Shown here one piece after another: positions 6,310-7,913 of a stretch of DNA of 7,913 bases. How positions within the stretch are numbered: the stretch's first letter is position 1; each line of letters starts with the position of its first letter. Source of the DNA: Candidatus Methanomethylicia archaeon (GTDB lineage: Archaea > Thermoproteota > Methanomethylicia > Methanomethylicales > Methanomethylicaceae); contig JANHAI010000042.1 in assembly GCA_024464205.1 (NCBI GenBank), positions 1 through 7,913 of the forward strand, given 5' to 3'. A program made the translations under genes and the position numbers. The notes beneath the pieces were generated by a model. That model saw nothing but the letters and a program-made list of their open reading frames with translations. It was not told the origin of the DNA and made no database searches.

Positions 6310-6435
6310 GGGGTTAGGGCGTTAACAAAAAGCAAGGCAAACTAACTCAGAAACGAGGAGGGCGGGCATGAGGATCACTTTATGGAAATTGACGTATACC
6401 ATATAGCGAAGATGCCCTATTAAACGTCTATCATA

Positions 6436-7101
6436 TTAAAAATTGTAAGGACGCCCAGCTTCAACAACTTTTATTAATGTATTTATATATTTTTTAATAT
6501 GTGGAGCAGAGGTTATTTCCTCTATCGAGATTTTTCCTCTCACACTGATTATAGTTTCAATAAAAGGTAGCGCCAAGGATTTGTCATCTTCCGTCGGTTC
6601 TGAGACTTCAAATAGCTTGAGAATTGATTTTATTGCTTCCTGCGGATCTGATGTATCTAATATCTGACTTAATGCATTTGGCATTTGATTTATTACCTTT
6701 AATACAGCTCTATCAAAATTCTCTAAAAAAACTCGGAGCTTTGCTCGATCTTTTTGGTTATTTAAACAATTTATCGCATGGCTTGACATCAAAGTTTTCA
6801 ATTCTGCAAGTTTTTCAAAACTATCGATCATAAGATCATAGACTCTTGTAATGTTTGCTTCAGCCTCATGCGGTATCTCTTGATATAAATCTGAAGAGCT
6901 AATTGATGGTATGTTCTTAATGCAAATAACAAGACCTTCTCGAATTTCTTGAAAATTTTTCTCAATAATTTGAATTTTTTCGCCAATAGTCTTTCTTAAC
7001 TCTTTACATTCTTGTGTTTTATTAAACCACTCCACACCCTTTTTTATTTGAATAAGTAAGGAAATTAACGTATATCCCAATACAAGTAATTCATAGATCA
7101 T
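6436..7101 (-). CDS. membrane-anchored helical protein of unknown function
   Basis: The 221-residue protein starts with a hydrophobic helix (about residues 4-19, LLVLGYTLISLLIQ) that is likely a membrane anchor. After it come charged, largely helical segments with coiled-coil character (about 25-60 and 90-150) and no recognisable enzymatic motif. The body, rich in Lys and Glu, is probably cytoplasmic. The ATG at 7101 is preceded by GAGGAG (7112-7117) and overlaps the end of the winged-helix gene by 11 bp, so the two are translationally coupled. Base composition is strikingly AT-rich by eye, with many ATT, TTT and AAA codons, unlike the GC-rich genes to the left and clearly lower in GC than its operon partner. 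This suggests horizontal acquisition. Pairing with a small regulator could mean a host-interaction, stress or toxin-like membrane protein, but I do not recognise the family and assign no function. Confidence 0.75.
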   Translation of the reverse strand: MIYELLVLGYTLISLLIQIKKGVEWFNKTQECKELRKTIGEKIQIIEKNFQEIREGLVICIKNIPSISSSDLYQEIPHEAEANITRVYDLMIDSFEKLAELKTLMSSHAINCLNNQKDRAKLRVFLENFDRAVLKVINQMPNALSQILDTSDPQEAIKSILKLFEVSEPTEDDKSLALPFIETIISVRGKISIEEITSAPHIKKYINTLIKVVEAGRPYNF

Positions 7102-7366
7102 TTTTACTCAACTCCTCTTCAATTTCTTCCAGCTTCTCGGCCACTTTCCTTCCCTTTTCGGTGAGCGATATCAGGCGCCTGCGGGGGAAGGTCTCTTCGA
7201 GCTCCTCCTGGATCAGACCGGCGTCCCTGAGCTTACGGAGGGCATTGTAGATTGCCTGCTGAGAGCTGCCTACCTTTCTAATTATTTCGGAAACAGCAAA
7301 ATCCCCTTCTTTATAAAGATAAACCAATATCCTACAGGCAGCTGTTTGTTCTAATGTTTCTAGCAC
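7091..7366 (-). CDS. winged helix-turn-helix transcriptional regulator
   Basis: This 91-residue DNA-binding protein has the wHTH layout: helix 1 (about 3-18), helix 2 VSEIIRKVG (25-33), recognition helix SSQQAIYNALRKLRDAGLI (34-52), a basic wing with RRRLISLTEKG (62-72), and a C-terminal charged helix (73-88) that probably dimerises it. The pattern fits the MarR/PadR/ArsR-like archaeal regulators without a ligand domain. The only start in frame after the upstream stop is GTG 7366; no strong ribosome site precedes it, so the transcript may be leaderless from the TATA-like box near 7393-7404. It overlaps the membrane-protein gene downstream and is divergent from a ribbon-helix-helix gene. It most likely controls its own operon through the shared intergenic region. 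The wHTH call is firm; the target is inferred. Confidence 0.88.
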   Translation of the reverse strand: MLETLEQTAACRILVYLYKEGDFAVSEIIRKVGSSQQAIYNALRKLRDAGLIQEELEETFPRRRLISLTEKGRKVAEKLEEIEEELSKNDL

Positions 7367-7497
7367 ATAAGCTCACACATATCACTTACCACTTTTTACT
7401 ATACATCTTTTTTCATTACTTAATGCTTATTACTAAACAATATGCTTATATACTACTTTTCACTTAGTAATAATCACTAAATAATAAGGTGTTTGTT
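7367..7497. promoter_or_regulatory. divergent promoter region of the two regulator genes
   Basis: This very AT-rich gap lies between two divergently transcribed DNA-binding protein genes. For the plus strand, TTATATAC at 7446-7453 is a good TATA box, giving a start near 7475 and a short leader with AAGGTG at 7486-7491. For the minus strand, the TATA-like stretch complementary to 7393-7404 could serve the wHTH gene. CACTTA/CACTAA-like words recur near 7383, 7461 and 7475, as expected of a repressor-rich control region. Confidence 0.6.
7427..7473. repeat. 10-bp perfect inverted repeat bracketing the plus-strand TATA box
   Basis: TTATTACTAA (7427-7436) and its exact reverse complement TTAGTAATAA (7464-7473) stand 27 bp apart and flank TTATATAC at 7446-7453. 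The right arm sits about where the transcript would start. A further half-site-like ACTAA follows at 7476-7480, forming TTAGT-n7-ACTAA with the right arm. The layout suits operators for a dimeric repressor, either the RHH or the wHTH protein. Confidence 0.55.
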
Positions 7498-7698
7498 ATG
7501 GGCAAGATAGGAAGACCGGGAATAGACGGTCAGGAGGTCATTGTAAAACTGCCTAAGGACCTCCTGGCTGAAATAGATGAACTTTGGCCGAAAGCCCAGT
7601 GCGTCTCTCGCGGCGACTTCATCCGCCGGGCTCTCTGGGAAAAGGTCCAGAGGGTCAAGCTGTTGATGGAAAAGGAGGCTGCGGTGCCGTGTTCCTGA
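7498..7698 (+). CDS. ribbon-helix-helix (CopG/Arc-type) DNA-binding protein
   Basis: The 66-residue protein has the RHH pattern: strand QEVIVKLPKDLL (12-23), a first helix around AEIDELW, and a second helix SRGDFIRRALWEKVQ (about 38-52), with the VSRGDFIRRAL turn typical of CopG-like proteins. Such proteins dimerise and insert the beta-ribbon in the major groove as repressors, often of their own operon or as antitoxins. I chose ATG 7498, six bases after AAGGTG (7486-7491), over GTG 7489, which lies within that ribosome site. It is divergent from the wHTH regulator gene and overlaps the next small gene, so it starts a plus-strand operon that leaves the window. Confidence 0.85.
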   Translation: MGKIGRPGIDGQEVIVKLPKDLLAEIDELWPKAQCVSRGDFIRRALWEKVQRVKLLMEKEAAVPCS

Positions 7699-7871
7699 AG
7701 CTGACCAAGACGGACGGAGAGGTCACTAGGTGCGAGCTGAGGAAGCACCTGCGGTACGGGCGGGGCAGGACGATCCCCTACGAGGAGGCCCTGCAGCTCA
7801 CGAAGAACCTCAAGCCCATCCTGGCGGTCAGGATCGGCGGCTTCGAGACCTACACGTGGGAGGTGCCGTGA
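7689..7871 (+). CDS. small conserved-looking protein of unknown function, 60 residues
   Basis: From GTG 7689 to TGA 7869-7871 runs a frame for MFLKLTKTDGEV..., including RCELRKHLRYGRGRTIPY (positions 14-31), then a helical stretch and a GGFETYTWEVP end. It has basic and aromatic residues and no membrane segment. GGAGG at 7674-7678 is ten bases before the GTG, and the gene overlaps the RHH gene by 10 bp; both support translation by coupling. A longer start in the same frame at 7584 would lie wholly inside the RHH gene and has no support. I do not recognise the family. As the partner of an RHH protein it could be a toxin, a co-regulator or an element-encoded accessory protein. Confidence 0.7.
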   Translation: MFLKLTKTDGEVTRCELRKHLRYGRGRTIPYEEALQLTKNLKPILAVRIGGFETYTWEVP

Positions 7872-7872
7872 G

Positions 7873-7913
7873 TTGCCGGTCCAGATAGCCTCCTGGCAGG
7901 ACTTCAAGGAGCT
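7873..7913 (+). CDS. start of a further gene, 3' partial
   Basis: A TTG at 7873 is preceded by GGGAGGTG (7858-7865) at seven bases, an excellent archaeal ribosome site, and the frame stays open to the window end, reading MPVQIASWQDFKEL. It starts one base after the stop of the 60-residue gene, as expected in an operon. Only 13 complete codons and part of another are visible, too few to identify the product. Confidence 0.5.
   Translation, partial: MPVQIASWQDFKE

Larger units (their letters stand above)
6136..6435. other. 300-bp region without a convincing gene
   Basis: This stretch separates two minus-strand genes. I find no tRNA, no convincing CDS and no CRISPR. It holds two inverted repeats (listed separately) and two very short plus-strand frames with good initiation context: ATG 6215 (16 codons, ends TAA 6263-6265) and ATG 6368 (12 codons), the latter behind GAGGAGGG at 6355-6362. 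These could be gene remnants, leader peptides or chance. The composition changes from GC-rich on the left to AT-rich near 6400, where the neighbouring AT-rich gene begins, so the region may contain an insertion boundary. Confidence 0.4.

Noticed and set aside
6260..6330. tRNA or C/D-box RNA in the structured GC-rich stretch
   Set aside because: No cloverleaf, T-loop or C-box could be found; only a single 8-bp stem is present.
7584..7688. N-terminal extension of the 60-residue protein
   Set aside because: It would overlap the RHH gene almost entirely in another frame; GTG 7689 has a GGAGG site at proper distance.
1..7913. CRISPR array, insertion sequence or transposase
   Set aside because: No regularly spaced repeats of 20 bp or more, no transposase motif and no terminal inverted repeats with target duplications were seen.

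Overview
The window looks like an accessory region of a TACK-type archaeal genome (Thermoproteota in the broad sense). The main pointers are a short OB-fold protein that resembles Sulfolobus-type single-stranded DNA-binding protein, purine-rich GGAGG-like ribosome sites before GTG and TTG starts, archaeal TATA-like boxes in the AT-rich gaps, and a Mig-like thymine glycosylase of a kind best known from archaea. No rRNA, tRNA or marker gene is present, so no finer placement is possible.

Positions 1-288 hold the end of an unrecognised helical protein. After an AT-rich promoter region comes a 674-residue protein (401-2425) that seems to join three modules: a restriction-endonuclease-like N-terminus, a central DGQHR domain (the DndB / ParB-like group), and a C-terminal HEPN-like segment with an R-x4-H motif. 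Its base composition is clearly lower in G+C than the genes that follow.

Positions 2548-4752 are a tight three-gene plus-strand operon: a cytosine-5 DNA methyltransferase, a small SSB, and a HhH-GPD/4Fe-4S glycosylase with Mig-like active-site residues. The logic is clear: the methylase makes 5-methylcytosine, its deamination gives T:G mismatches, and the glycosylase would remove the T. The SSB may bind strands exposed during repair or restriction. A convergent phospholipase-D-fold protein (4756-6135, minus) stops 3 bp from the glycosylase gene and is a candidate nuclease. The cognate restriction enzyme is not certain; the DGQHR fusion and the PLD protein are both candidates.

Positions 6136-6435 contain no convincing gene, only inverted repeats and possible remnants. 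Positions 6436-7366 (minus) hold a two-gene unit: a winged-helix regulator overlapping a very AT-rich gene for a membrane-anchored helical protein. From a shared AT-rich divergent promoter with a perfect 10-bp inverted repeat, a ribbon-helix-helix regulator, a 61-residue unknown protein and the start of a third gene run off the right edge. The changes in base composition, the regulators and the modification genes suggest a mosaic defence or mobile-element island.
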